64,000 nt of DNA, taken from assembly GCA_021234155.1 (NCBI GenBank), contig JAJEKV010000817.1:1-64000 (forward strand), read 5' to 3'. The stretch is from Isoetes taiwanensis. Its lineage: Eukaryota > Streptophyta > Lycopodiopsida > Isoetales > Isoetaceae. Below the pieces are notes generated by a model. It searched no databases. It worked only from the letters and a program-made list of their open reading frames with translations, and was not told the origin of the DNA. A program made the position numbers and the translations under genes. Within the stretch, counting starts at the first letter, position 1. The number at the start of each line of letters is the position of its first letter. Shown here one piece after another: positions 33,868-45,330 of the stretch.

Positions 33868-36800
33868 ATGGCAAGTTCTCCTGAAAGCATTGATTCTGAT
33901 AAACGAAGAATTTACTTGGAGCTAGAATCCAGGAGAAAACGAGAATCCAGAAAGAGGATTAGAGAATTGGAGAAGGAGAACATTGCACCTTTAGTACAGA
34001 AGAAAAAAGAACGTTCTCTGAGTCAAAGAAGACAACAGGAACTTTCAAAAGAGTTAGAGGATTCTTTTTTTCACATTGTAAGGAATTGTGCTGATGATGA
34101 TTCAAAAGGAAGAGTAGCACACAGTTTTTTAAAAAGGATCAAACATTTACCACATGTTACTATAGCAGATCCCAAGGAATTTCATGTGATGAAAGATATG
34201 ATTTCCAATGTGAGAAAACCATGCAGGCACAAAATTTCAAAGAAGTACTTGATGTACTCAAGCAAGGAAGACCACCCTCCAAATGGCGGCTTCCACAGTT
34301 AGAGGGACTAATCGAGAGAAACAATTTCAAGGCTTCTTTCAATTCCCAAGAAAACTGTAGCCGGGCATTTAGAAGACGAATATGTGCGAGAGTTTGATCT
34401 TTGGTCCATGGTCAATGCATGCAAGGAAGAAGAGATTTGATGCACTTTCCCGGAAAGAGATAAGTGTTGTGAGAAGGTTTTGGCATGAGAATACACGAAG
34501 TTTCACCTTATAAAAAAACATGTTAGAAAGCATGTGGCGAGAGTGGTGAGAAAATTGATCATCAATACATTTGCTAGAAGTGACACAGGTATTCCTTGAA
34601 CCATTTATTTGTTATTCTCATGCTTTTTTAGTTTCTATATTTCTTACATGGTTCGAAATCTATTTTTTTTTCTTTTTTGTTCGGTTGCAACTATACCTTG
34701 CTTTTGAAAAGGAACATCCCGATATGAAGATATCAAACAGACTTTTGAAAGATTGAAACCAAGCTATATTAGGAGGCTTCAAGAAAGAGAAACATGTTGT
34801 TGCCAATACCATCTCGCATCTTGAGTTTGCCATGCAAGCCATAAATAACATGAGGACTGATCCTTATGGTGTACACAAAGATTGCAAGTGTAAGTGCAGA
34901 ATTTGTGGTTCGGGTCCAACATGTATTGCTAAAGAAAACACAATCAAATCAACTAGTGATTATTGGAGACAAATTGTGTGCTTAAGGATGAGAATGATGA
35001 ATGGCACAAGCATGCATGTCTAATGTTGAGACATGTACAAAAGTGTGGTTTGAAGAGGCAAGTGTGGTTTCCTTGCAATTTCAGTTTTGATTGCCTTGAT
35101 TTTAACATATTTGATTGCTTTATGTAGGCTGCCAACATGCCCCGAGAGAGAAGGTTAAAAATAATAAGCGGGATGTTAATTGGAAAGTGTTTGAACAGGT
35201 AAAAAGTAGTTTAGATTTTCTTGAGTTGGGTGTGTGTTAGTGTAGAGGTAAATTAAAGCTTTATCCTCTTCTCTTAAAGAAGAAAATGAACAAGAAAACT
35301 AGGGTCGGCAAGAAACCTTCAAAGGTTACAAGATTGGCATACAAATCAGGTTCTCCTTTTGAATTCCATCAGCATGCAACTAAAAACTCAAGACATTTGT
35401 TCCACATAATTCTGAGAGCTCATTGGCAAAGCAAAACAATTAGGGCAATGTTTGACAAAGCATTTGGCAGATGATACTATTGTCTCGTGGATAGATTTTT
35501 AGAGAATTATGGATTTAAAATTCAACAAGAATCTCAATCTCGCCAGCGGCATCTTGATCAGTCTCCATTCTTGTACACATCACTTATAGAAGAATGAGAA
35601 AATCGAGGCAAAAGCAAGACGAGGAAGAAGGAAGAAGATGACAAAGAGATTAAAAAGAAAAATCGCAAAAGAGAAAAGAAAAAACTCATTGAAAGGAATT
35701 GTGAAGGAGACTCACTTCTATATCCGTGATGATGACAAAACTCATGATATTGAGTTTGTCCAAAGATTAACTCAAAATCATGTGATTGGCTAAAATCTAT
35801 GGGAATTAACTTAACAAACATGTTTTCCGGAGTGATGGTTTTCTTCACAGATTTAAGTCACGCAAGACCATTTTACTTCCTTGGTAGGTTTCACAAACAT
35901 CTTCAAAAGGATATTCTCGGAATTTTTGCTAGCTCACATGGAAAAGGTGAGCATGATGGTCTTTGGAGCCGTCATCAAGAGGATTCTAACAAAGGAACGG
36001 ATGAAATATGATGGAAAGAAATTGCAAGTGTGCAAAGGAGGTGGTTGCATTTCTTAGGTGGTACTTCAACAACAATCCCAATCGATAATGACATAACAAG
36101 GTATACTTTCTTGGTTTTCCTCTGCATACTTAAAGCACTTAAGCACTTAAAGCACTTAAAGCACTTAAGCACTTAGAAATTAAGGGCATGAATATATAAA
36201 TTGTTTGTGTTTGTGGTTGTTAATGGGCTACTCTATTATGTAAAACATGATATTTCCCAGCCCTAAATCAAGATTGTCTTCTTTTTTTTTTATTTTTGAT
36301 ATGGATATTCTTCAACTGTTTCAAAGATCGAAAGCACTTACAAACACTAAGCACTTGTGCGTGTACTACAAGAAACCCGATCCCTCAAAAATAGATAGAT
36401 CGAGAGATTTGATTGTCACACTTTGAAAGGAACTACACAACTCCATTGCATAAGACCATGTGACGAGGACAACACTCTAAAGGTAGCTTATAGACCTCTC
36501 TCATGCTTACGTGAGAATTGTGTTCAATTCCAATGGGACTCGCACTACCTAAGTCCGCATTGGTGGTTGGGAAACCTCTTGAACTAAAAAAAGAAGGAGA
36601 TTAAAGCAACTAATGATGCTAATAAAGCATCGGATGAAGACTTGCTTGATAGAAGTAGAAGATGAACATGAAGAAGAGGAAGATGAGGAAGACTATGACA
36701 TAGATAGTTCTATGGTAGAGGTTGGAGATAATTTTCTTTGTCAATGCAGAGGAAGGTAATGAAGAGGGGTTGATTTTTATGTATTGAAGGTGCAAGAAAA

Positions 36801-37060
36801 GAACACTTTGCTTGAGGATTATGTGGATGGATGGGAAATGTATTTGGAGTTGAATCATTATTGTCTCGGGATATTACTATAAACGGTGGGTGGTCTCAAA
36901 TTTGAGCTACTAGATGACCATTTTGTGGCTAGTGTGTATAGCCACCTTGTAAGATTAGCTAACTTTGAAATGATTGCAGGATGAAGAGGATGGTATGTTG
37001 TATACTATGGCTGAAGACACTTGCCAACAGATTATATGTAGCCTCCCAAACTCGGCTTAA
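33868..37060 (+). CDS. Transposase-like protein, copy 2
   Basis: Starts MASSPESIDSDKRRIYLELE at 33868; the frame stays open to 34302 (RRQQELSKELEDSFFHIVRN ... HVMKDMISNVRKP). Later exons, with frameshifts, give KISNRLLKD, a Cys-rich segment CKCKCRICGSGPTC (about 34880-34923), VTRLAYKSGSPFEFHQHATK, FLENYGFKIQQESQSRQRH (the DFxENY motif, about 35497-35555), a K/E-rich spacer, ETHFYI, SDG, ARPFYFLGRFHKHLQ and SHGKGEHDG (about 35930-35960). The C-terminal part is GVDFYVLK, ASVYSHLVRLANFEM, ending TCQQIICSLPNSA at 37060. Every motif parallels copy 1, while the DNA is clearly diverged. Splice acceptors are hard to place: TTGTTCGGTTGCAAC at 34679 has CGG where copy 1 has the acceptor TAG. Confidence 0.72.
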
Positions 37061-37399
37061 ATTCTATGGTCAAACTTCGGCTTAAATACTGTTCATATGG
37101 TATTGACTCAATTACTATTCATAGTTTGACTATTAAAGCAAAAAAGCACTCACACAAAAAACATCAATGCAATTGTAACTTTGAAAGTCATGTATTTATG
37201 TTCTGTATTACATCAAAATTGTGGCATATCTTTTGTATAACATGTACAAAATTGTGGCATATCTGCCTCGAAGTTATATATAAGTCTTCACTATTTCAAT
37301 ATACAACCTGTAACTTTGCATGAATCTGGTCTCATCTTAACCTGAATTACGAATCAACACGCATTCTATCTACGTGTGTCCTGAAGTATGAAAGGTCTC

Positions 37400-39944
37400 C
37401 CTTAACCATTGTAATGACCTTTGCAATATTGTTTTACCATTTGGGTGGTTTCCTTTCCCAATTCAAACTCGACATTGTTTCTAGAATTACGAGAGCATCC
37501 TCTCGTGTCTTGATCGGCCTACAATGCTCCTTTAGAATGTTAGAGAAATCATCAACCATTGCCACATCCTTAAGTCTTGGCGGGGAATTGGTCCAATACA
37601 TAATCATCTCGCATCCAAATTAAAGCACGGAATCAAAAGAGATGTGAAAGGTGGAGAGGCAAATGTTTTATGAATGCTATCATCCAACAATATGCAATTG
37701 CCCTCATATTGTGGGTATTCACTAAAAACTGCAGATAAAGGTTTTAAGTACAATGGTTTGTCGGATCGGATGGGCCACTTGAAAGGCATCTCTAAGCAAT
37801 GGGTCGATCCCAAATAAATACAAAGTCATGCCTAATAACTGGTGCTATGACATCCACAACTTCATTTACATTAACCTCGTTCATGGATGACCAAATTGCT
37901 ATGTCAAAGTGTGCCATTCTTTCGCTTGAGAATTCAGTGCATGAGGCCTTAAAACAACCAATTTCTTGCTTGTTTTTGTAATCCACAATCTAGCATCCTG
38001 AGATGATTGTTCCCTCTTGTATGTCCTCACTAGAACACCATTCACATCTAAAATAAGAAGTTTCCTCTTCAAAGAGGACTTTCTTTGTACACCTATCATT
38101 CAAAAATATAAAGTAAACACCAACTCAAGCACAAACACAAGCGAAATTTAAAATACTAAATTAATAATAACTTTTGTCAACATTTTGATCAACAATTTGT
38201 TCAACATTTTGGTCTTGAAATACAATTGTACCTGAACATTCAAATATCTATAGTTAAATCAAAGATTTTATAGACAAATTTGAATTGCCTCTTAAAACCT
38301 CCATAATTGCATTCATTTTGGTACATGTGTCTTCCTTTTCTAGTACTTCCTTTTACGGCCCTTCCTTTTTCGAGTCGCCTTTTTCTAGTTCTTCATTTTT
38401 ACGTAATTGTTTCAACCTCAACTTCTTTTACTGATTCAGCTCATTTGCCAATGCCCTCCTTCTCAAATTGTACTTCTGCCTTCTTGTTTTGTGTTCTTTG
38501 CCTTTTTAATGTTTTCCCTTCTTTGTTGCAACCTCTCCATCTTTCCTTTTCCTTTTGTTGGCTGCTTTCTTCTCTTCGAAGGGGTAATTTGTACATCCTT
38601 ACTACATCCTACACCATCCTCCGTTCAACAACGGGTTTCATCCTGCTCACTTGCATATCCTTGATTGGATGCTTTTCTAGCCCTTTGCCTTAGCTTGCTT
38701 TTTTAGGACTACACAATGCATCTTTCGGCACTTTTTCAATTCGGAAGGTGGCACATAGTCTTGATGCTTGAAGAGGACCTACCAATTGAATCAAGTTGAT
38801 TTTGTAGGTATATCTCTTTGTAGGCATATCAACTATTTTATTTACTTAAGCTGGCTTTGTCACATGCATGCCAAGCTCAAGAAATAAATGCGGATGAATT
38901 ACACCCCACATACCTTGCATTTACCTTCCTTCAACAAAATTTGCACAAGCCACATGGTACTCATGATCACAACTTAAAATCAAAGACAATTTGTACCTAT
39001 CATGAAAAAGTAGGCCACAAGCACGGCCAAGCACCAAAGTTCTTGATTCACGGTAGTCTTTGGCGATAGTGTTGATCTTTGAATGGATTAAAACTTATAT
39101 TCTTCAATTACGTAAGATTAGAAAGATTAGCTCACGAGTTGAAATTGGCCTCTTTCTCTTTGATCTCCACTTCCAAGGTATTCTTCCTCGAGCTGCCCCT
39201 TTATACGTATCCGGAGACTTGAAAAGGTTTTTAACTTCGATTCTGATAATATGTCTCCATTTGTAGTGTCATCTCCAATTCCTTCCTCGGTCGGGAATCC
39301 TCCTCCCCTTTCGGATATTGTGGTCTTCAAATCCTCAACTTTCTTCATGCTCTCTTCAAGTTCCACTTGAATTTTTTATTAGACTTAGCCTCTGAAGCTA
39401 AACTAACCTCAATTTCATGCACCTCTTCTAACATGCTTGCCCTTTCATTCTCAAGCTTATTTACGACTTCCTTAATCAATTCAAAGTTCTCTTTAAAAGC
39501 GAGTGGTCTAATTTTAAACTTTCTAAGCAAGTAACTTTGCTAGAAGTGGCAACTTGGACATCCTTTCCTCTACTAGACTGCAATTTCTATACTTCATAAC
39601 TTGAGCCCCAAAAGAGGCCCAATTGATCTTGTGCTTTGCGAGGGGTTTGAAATGGCGATATCACAATTTTCCCATGCAAAAGCATAAGCCACACCGCTTT
39701 CTCACTTCATTGTTTGGCATAGTTTCCTTTTGATATAATTTTTCAACAATCGTCCAATTTTTCTGGGCAGAATTTGGATCATGGAAACTTTCATCTTATT
39801 GCTTGGGCCCTCTTGCCAAACCGAGGCCCATTGTGCATCTGTTACATTCTCTTCCAACCATTTTACTTTCAAAGCAGGCTGCAATCCTTCACCAGAAAGT
39901 CCATGAATGTCTATGAAATCTTGCTCGGTCACCGCTTCGGCCAT
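37400..39944 (-). CDS. Transposon accessory protein, copy 2: N-terminal domain, coiled coil, RING-like finger, HAD domain
   Basis: Starts MAEAVTEQDFIDIHGLSGEG at 39944, then VKWLEENVTDAQWASVWQE. The coiled coil is LIKEVVNKLENERASMLEEV (39480-39420) and MELEESMKKVEDLKTTISER (39366 on). RING-like: ACGLLFHDRYKLSLILSCDH then EYHVACANFVEG and, after a 1-base slip, CKVCG (about 39040-38900), matching copy 1. The HAD domain has RKLLILDVNGVLV (about 38060), FDIAIWSSMNEVNVNEVVDV (about 37905), HDFVFIWD, THCLEMPFKWPIRSDKPLYL, and motif III NCILLDDSIHKTFASPPFTS (about 37690). As in copy 1, the general-acid Asp of motif I is Asn, as I recall for the plant DLNG-type FCP1-like proteins. The shared order in two diverged copies supports one multi-domain gene. 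Confidence 0.72.
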
Positions 39945-40137
39945 TGTAAATTGAACGGATCAAAGGATTGTGTGACGGAATTGGTGATCAAGGAAGAGGA
40001 TTCGGAGCTTGAGGGATTGAAATTAGGGGCGAGGAATAAAAGAAAGGGCTTGGGGAAACGAGGCAAATGATGTCCTCTAAAAAAAAAACTGTCACTGCTC
40101 GAATTTAGGTGCTTTAGGTGCTTGGTGCTTTCGCGCA

Positions 40138-40167
40138 TTTTGGGGTACCACTATCAAATTTACACCC
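40138..40167 (-). repeat. Right terminal inverted repeat, transposon copy 2
   Basis: Perfect inverse of the left terminus; followed by TCTA at 40168-40171. Confidence 0.95.
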
Positions 40168-40171
40168 TCTA

Positions 40172-42120
40172 CAATATAGAGGTTCTGATGTGATTTATAT
40201 ATGGGTCAACAAACGTTTTAAGCTATGGTATAGTACAGGGGCAAATGTCCTCGTTATCTTGCACAAATACTATAAATGATGTATAGCAAAGGTTTCTCGT
40301 GTCCTCCGTATACTTTCAGGAGAACAACATTTCTTCTATGATACTTATTTCAATCTCTTCAAAAATGTCTACCTGGCTTGGTGGACTATTTTGGGCAAGC
40401 AAATCTTATCCAATATCCTGGATTAAAATATACAATGCACTATTTTATTCTTTTTAGGGGCCCTTCTTCTTCCCCAATATGTCTTTGTGTATGATTTTGG
40501 TGTTCTGCAATATCTTATGAATAATGTCAAAGGTTAGTATATCCTGTATCCATGTTAAAAAAGCTTAAGAAGGATCTTCAGGTGAGTTTTTACTGGAACA
40601 TCCCAGCTCAGGATATATTTTTGCCACATGGCTATCAGAAACCTCATATTTAATGAATTCCGATCTCTTATAATATATGTCCATTCTAGTATATTTTATT
40701 TTAAAAAACCCCCAAATGCCACTACAAATGCATCAGCATAAAACATATATAAATATTGAATTCATACCTTATTTATCATAGGTGAGCACTTGGGAAGTCT
40801 GACCCACATCCCCAACATCTCTTGTGTTACTATTTTTGGTATATGAGTGTGCCCCATTGCTTGGATTGATACTTTTGGCTGCATCAAACTATACACATTC
40901 CCCTGGTGTACTAGATAAAACCGTGATACATGGTGGATCGTTGATTATAAAACCAGAACTGATAGTTTTGCAAAACGACTGTATTTTGTTACTTTGTTAC
41001 TACTTGTGCTAGCAGCCCCAAAAGTCCCCTCATAAATTCAACTGGTTTTGTGGTCTTTTCACCACCTTTAAGTGTGCTTTTGAGACAATTCCTAAATGCT
41101 ACCATCTGTCTAGCATACGACATGTTAAGTTATAAAACATCAAGATTCTTTTGCATGTACCATATAGATTGATCAATCCATATCATGCTCCCCTCACACA
41201 CATTGCTCTTGTTTTGATTGTTTTGCTTCATTTTACTCTTATCCTCATATATGCATTTAAAATATGGGCACATGGTGCGCCACAACCTTTTCAGGTAAAA
41301 TTTATCCTTATTAATGTTGGTATAAGCCATGTAGCCTTTCAGGGCCAACATCATCTTCTCACTTCTATTACATTTTTTGTCAAAAAAACGTGTTGCCATG
41401 GGCCGTTTTACTTTAGTCCTTTTCATCATATTCATCCTAAAAGCATCTGACTTCGCCTCACAATTGTTCTTCAACTAGCTTGGTTACAGAACAATCTATG
41501 ATTTTCAACCAACCTATCAGGAATAATAGAAAATTTCAGACAATTTCTCAGATTGAATTTAAACACCACCTCATTATCCAATTTTTCCTTATTATCCTTG
41601 GGTTTGAGCATAGCCTTATCCTCTTCTGTTAAGATGTCATACCCAAATAGATCCATTGGCTGTTGCCTCGGCTATCTGCATATGAATATGCTCCTCCTCT
41701 TTTGCATGAGTATTTCTTATCTCATTGGCATCTTCTAGGGTAGTGATCCCATTAATGAAGTCTTTGCTACATTCATCTTCAGTTTTATTCCAATTGTATA
41801 CCTTATGTGGTGGGCTATCATATAATTCCACAATAAAAGGATATACCTCTTCTTCTTTATCAGGTTGTTGATAGGAGGCAGTAACATAAGCCACTCACTA
41901 AAGCCAAGGTGAGTAACAACTGATATCTGCCCTGGTTTCCTGATAGCCCCCTTTTCCAAAATCAGATCATGTACTTTCATATTCTTTATACAGCATAGGA
42001 TAGTTTGTACAACCGAATTGGGGCATTCTATTCCTTTCTTGTCATAGCCTATCTCCTTTAACTGCTCATTCCAGGTTGAAGGTATAACTTCGTATTCTTC
42101 CTCCTCATCATAGGCTTCCT
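40172..42120 (-). CDS. Minus-strand retroelement, N-terminal protein region (fragmented)
   Basis: Reading from about 42120: EEEEYEVIPSTWNEQLKEIG, then PNSVVQTILCCIKNMKVHDL, SVVTHLGFSEWL, an acidic stretch KEEEVYPFIVELYDSPPHKV, and NEVVFKFNLRNCLKFSIIPD (41600 region). Later parts (41474-41130, 40990-40172) are lysine-rich and broken. It lies upstream of the reverse transcriptase pieces on the same strand and so is probably the N-terminal part of the same polyprotein. A related segment sits on the plus strand of block B (13.96-14.2 kb). No known domain recognised. Confidence 0.45.
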
Positions 42121-45100
42121 ACACCATATAAAAATCATAATCATTAGATATTCAGTCTATCTTTATATGGTTTCAAAATACTTCAATCTTCCTAAGCATA
42201 AACCTAGGATTAAAGGAAAACTCATACTACTGCAAATAGGTCAAGGATAACATTAGATATACCAATGTGATGAAGTATCTAAAAAATATCCGGTTTGACA
42301 TAGATACCCTAGATCAAACATCCATCTCACTCAATCCTTTAATGGTATTATCATCCTACAACTGGACGGAGCTTTTCCAGCATAGTATCCTATTCACTTA
42401 TTTTACTCATTATTACAGTTCTCAACTCATTCTCTCCATTTAACATCCGTCCTTGATAATCATTTAAACCATACAAGAAATTTATCGCGGCGGCCAAGGC
42501 CGCCGCGAACATTTCTCTTTCTTGATCCCCTATGTGTATGGAAGTGAGTCAGCAAAGAAAATTGTTCGCATTAACCCAAGTCCTTCTACCGACTCACTCA
42601 TTGGCTGGAATTTTCTCTGGCAGTGTAATATTTGTAATTGATGTAGTTATTTGTCCTTTGTTTTTTGAATATATACTTTAGATAAGAGGCGACCTTAAGT
42701 GTGCAGTTACAAATGTATTTGACTTACTTTCTAAATGCTGTATTTGACTTACTTTCTAAATGCTTTAGTTCATAGAAACCATTCTAGCCAGGTGAAATGC
42801 CTCAATCATGGAACATGTGGACTTCTTCAATGTATGGAATGACATTTGACTTTCTTAAAAAGTAGCCATGCATATTGCTCCTTGTTTTAAAGATTCCAAA
42901 GTTCTTCTTTAAAGTCATTTTGAACAATAAAGATTTCAAAGGTTTTCTTCTTTAAAGTTGTTTTGAACAATGCAACACCATGCAAGACAATGGTTGTAAA
43001 GTGAATATAAACCACAATAAACAGTCCTTTTTCACAAAAGGAAGCCAGTTTTTAACAATGTATAATCTCAAAGGCATGACTTGCCAAAGATAAATTTGGT
43101 CAAAGATATATTGGAGGTAGGTCAACCTCTTGTTCATTAGCCTATACAGGTGTAGAACAATTTTATGGCACATGGAGTCAAGTAAGTTTCTACATTGGAA
43201 AACGAGGTTTGGAGTCTCTGTGCCATTGGAACATTCTTCTTGGAAGGATTAGCAACGGCAAAAAATCAAAGGCAATAGGTTAGGTTTTCTGATGGTTAAG
43301 TTTCATTGATAAATAAAGCCGCTGCATAACAAAATCCAACTTTGACAAAATCCAACTCTGACCTTCAGCAAAAAGTGGAACCAAGATCATGGATGCGCTT
43401 AAAAACTGAGCAGGCAATTTTTTGTAATGGAAACATATCTGATCATAGATAGAAACTGCATGTCGAATAAAGTTATCTAAATAGCTTCCTTCGTTTAACC
43501 AGATTGCTTTACATGCATTACTCAATGAGGATTATGAAATGTCAGTTTCAAATACTTCTGTCTCTTCAACGTTGGACCTTGAAGAAACAGATGCCGTGCC
43601 TATAAGAGAAGAAGTGCTTGCAAATTTGACTATATTTGACAAATTGGATGCTTCAGGGCATGCAAGATTTGATGCTTGAATTGTCAATTCTTAAAAGACT
43701 CCGAGAATTGTAATTTCTAAAACCCAAATGGAAAGCTATCCCATCCTCCAAATGATAAAAACCAGAGACATTTGAATAATACAGCCTTTATTTGCAACTG
43801 AACATGAAGAGTTTCTAGTTTTAGCACCATCTCTATACCTGACATTAGACGATATATACACTTTCACCAGATTGTTTTGGCAAATTGTTTTTGCGAAACC
43901 AGACAAAAGACCTTCCAGATGTGTCAACCAGAACCTAGCCCGCATCGCCAGAATTGGCAGTCATAAATCCAACAGAAACCTATACACATACAGGCAATGA
44001 GTAAGACAAACCAAAGCTAAGATATGTTAAAGATATGTCTAAAGTTGCACCAAGAGGGATTCAAGCCACAGAAAAAGCCCTTCAAAAATTCCTTGCTTGT
44101 TAACTTGTAAGCCGTAATGATTTAAGAATAGAAGCTGGCAAAATACCAAAAGTAATCTAAAACAACTATGGGAATATTCAGCTCTTCATGCTTAACCATG
44201 ATGCCACCTTATAGCTTTACTCAAAGATAATCTATAAAAGCATACAGGAAGTCTTAAATCCAAGGTATCTCTTCCCAATCAAAGTAGTAGTTCGTCTATA
44301 ATCCTTAAGTAGAAATTAGAAATATTAAAAAAAAAAAAAGCTCATTCCTAAAGAACATTATACTGAAAGAAAGCAAAATAATATTCAGAGAAAATAATGT
44401 ATACTTCATACAGAATTTCTCAAGCAGAGCAATTCAATCCTAATGACCTAACTTCATGCTTGTGCCTTCTTGAATCATATCAAAGCCTTGTGATTTTAAT
44501 CTAGATCCTGCAAAAACAACCCCATACATTGTTTGTGTTTCCAGCTTGGACGCATTGGGATTTGAATGAGACAGTGCCAAAAGGCTTAGATGTGTACCTG
44601 CATGGCGGAATTGCCATCACACAAGGCATAGGACGCACAAATCTACACCCAGGTATCTGGATTCGACCATCCGGCACCGAAATATCCAGAATAGATACTG
44701 AAGAATATTTCAGAAATATCCAGAACAGGTACAAACGGGCCCTAAAACATTCAGAATAGGTACGAAATATCTTACTCCAAACAAGCGCTTAAGAACAGAA
44801 GAAGCAAAGGGGCGCTGCATCATCTGCATGCAACCTCCCCTCCATCTGTGTGTAGATTTAAGAATGAGGAATGGAAGAATGAGGAATGGGATCACCGGAA
44901 CATTTAATAGATGCGCTGCAGGGGAAGAGATGTGAGGAAATCCCCGAAGAAAAATCCAACGCACAATGTGAGCAAAAAAGAGACACACGTCGGTGGAAGA
45001 TGCACCAAAGAATACGTGTCACCAAAAATTGCATTTGGATTGCGGCGGAGAACACGAAAAAAGAAAAAAGAAAAAAGAAAAATTTGAAACTGAATTACAT

Positions 45101-45204
45101 ATGTTTTGACATATAACAACCGCAATTTCTTTCAACATTAACATCATAATGAGGCCATCCTTTCAACTTAATAAATTTAAAATTCAATGTTCTATAGTAC
45201 AATA
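42121..45204. other. No recognisable gene; small repeats only
   Basis: AT-rich sequence. A 25-bp unit TATTTGACTTACTTTCTAAATGC is repeated in tandem at about 42716-42763. A perfect GC-rich palindrome is at 42485-42508. Short frames at 42952-43173, 43280-43525, 43736-43945 and 44529-44759 show no recognised motif. It may be intron or leader of the large retroelement, or later insertions. Confidence 0.5.
42485..42508. other. Perfect GC-rich palindrome in AT-rich DNA
   Basis: TCGCGGCGGCC and GGCCGCCGCGA are perfect 11-bp inverted arms separated by AA, surrounded by AT-rich sequence. It could be a transcript hairpin, the relic of back-to-back transposon ends, or an assembly or consensus effect at CHG-rich sites. 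Confidence 0.8.
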
Positions 45205-45330
45205 TGTAGCACAATAACAGGGGGTTGTTTTTGTATTTTTATACTTTTTTCCCTAAGGTTTTTATATGATTTGGTGGTGTAATCTCGTGGATGTACTAAT
45301 GCGTACATCTAGAGCGCACATACAGTTTCA
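45205..45330. repeat. Dispersed repeat, copy 2 (other copy 4275-4400)
   Basis: Matches 4275-4400 in the same orientation: GTAGCACAATAACAGGGGGTT ... CATCTAGAGCGCACATACAG. Non-coding. Confidence 0.6.

Larger units (their letters stand above)
33693..40167 (+). mobile_element. DNA transposon, copy 2 (6.5 kb)
   Basis: The ends are 30-nt perfect inverted repeats (33693-33722 and 40138-40167; starts GGGTGTAAATTTGATAGTGG). They are flanked by the 4-bp direct repeat TCTA (33689-33692, 40168-40171). The termini are a diverged version of those of copy 1. Subterminal GTGCTTTAGGTGCTT motifs occur at both ends in direct orientation (about 33748-33762, 40108-40122). It has the same two-gene convergent plan as copy 1 and no large insertion. 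It lies in the minus-strand retroelement, whose reading frame is continuous across the empty site. Confidence 0.9.

Noticed and set aside
44529-44759. 76-codon ORF with apparent Pro/Thr/Arg composition as a small gene
   Set aside because: The opposite strand is equally open (44501-44734), and no conserved motif or regulatory context supports coding.
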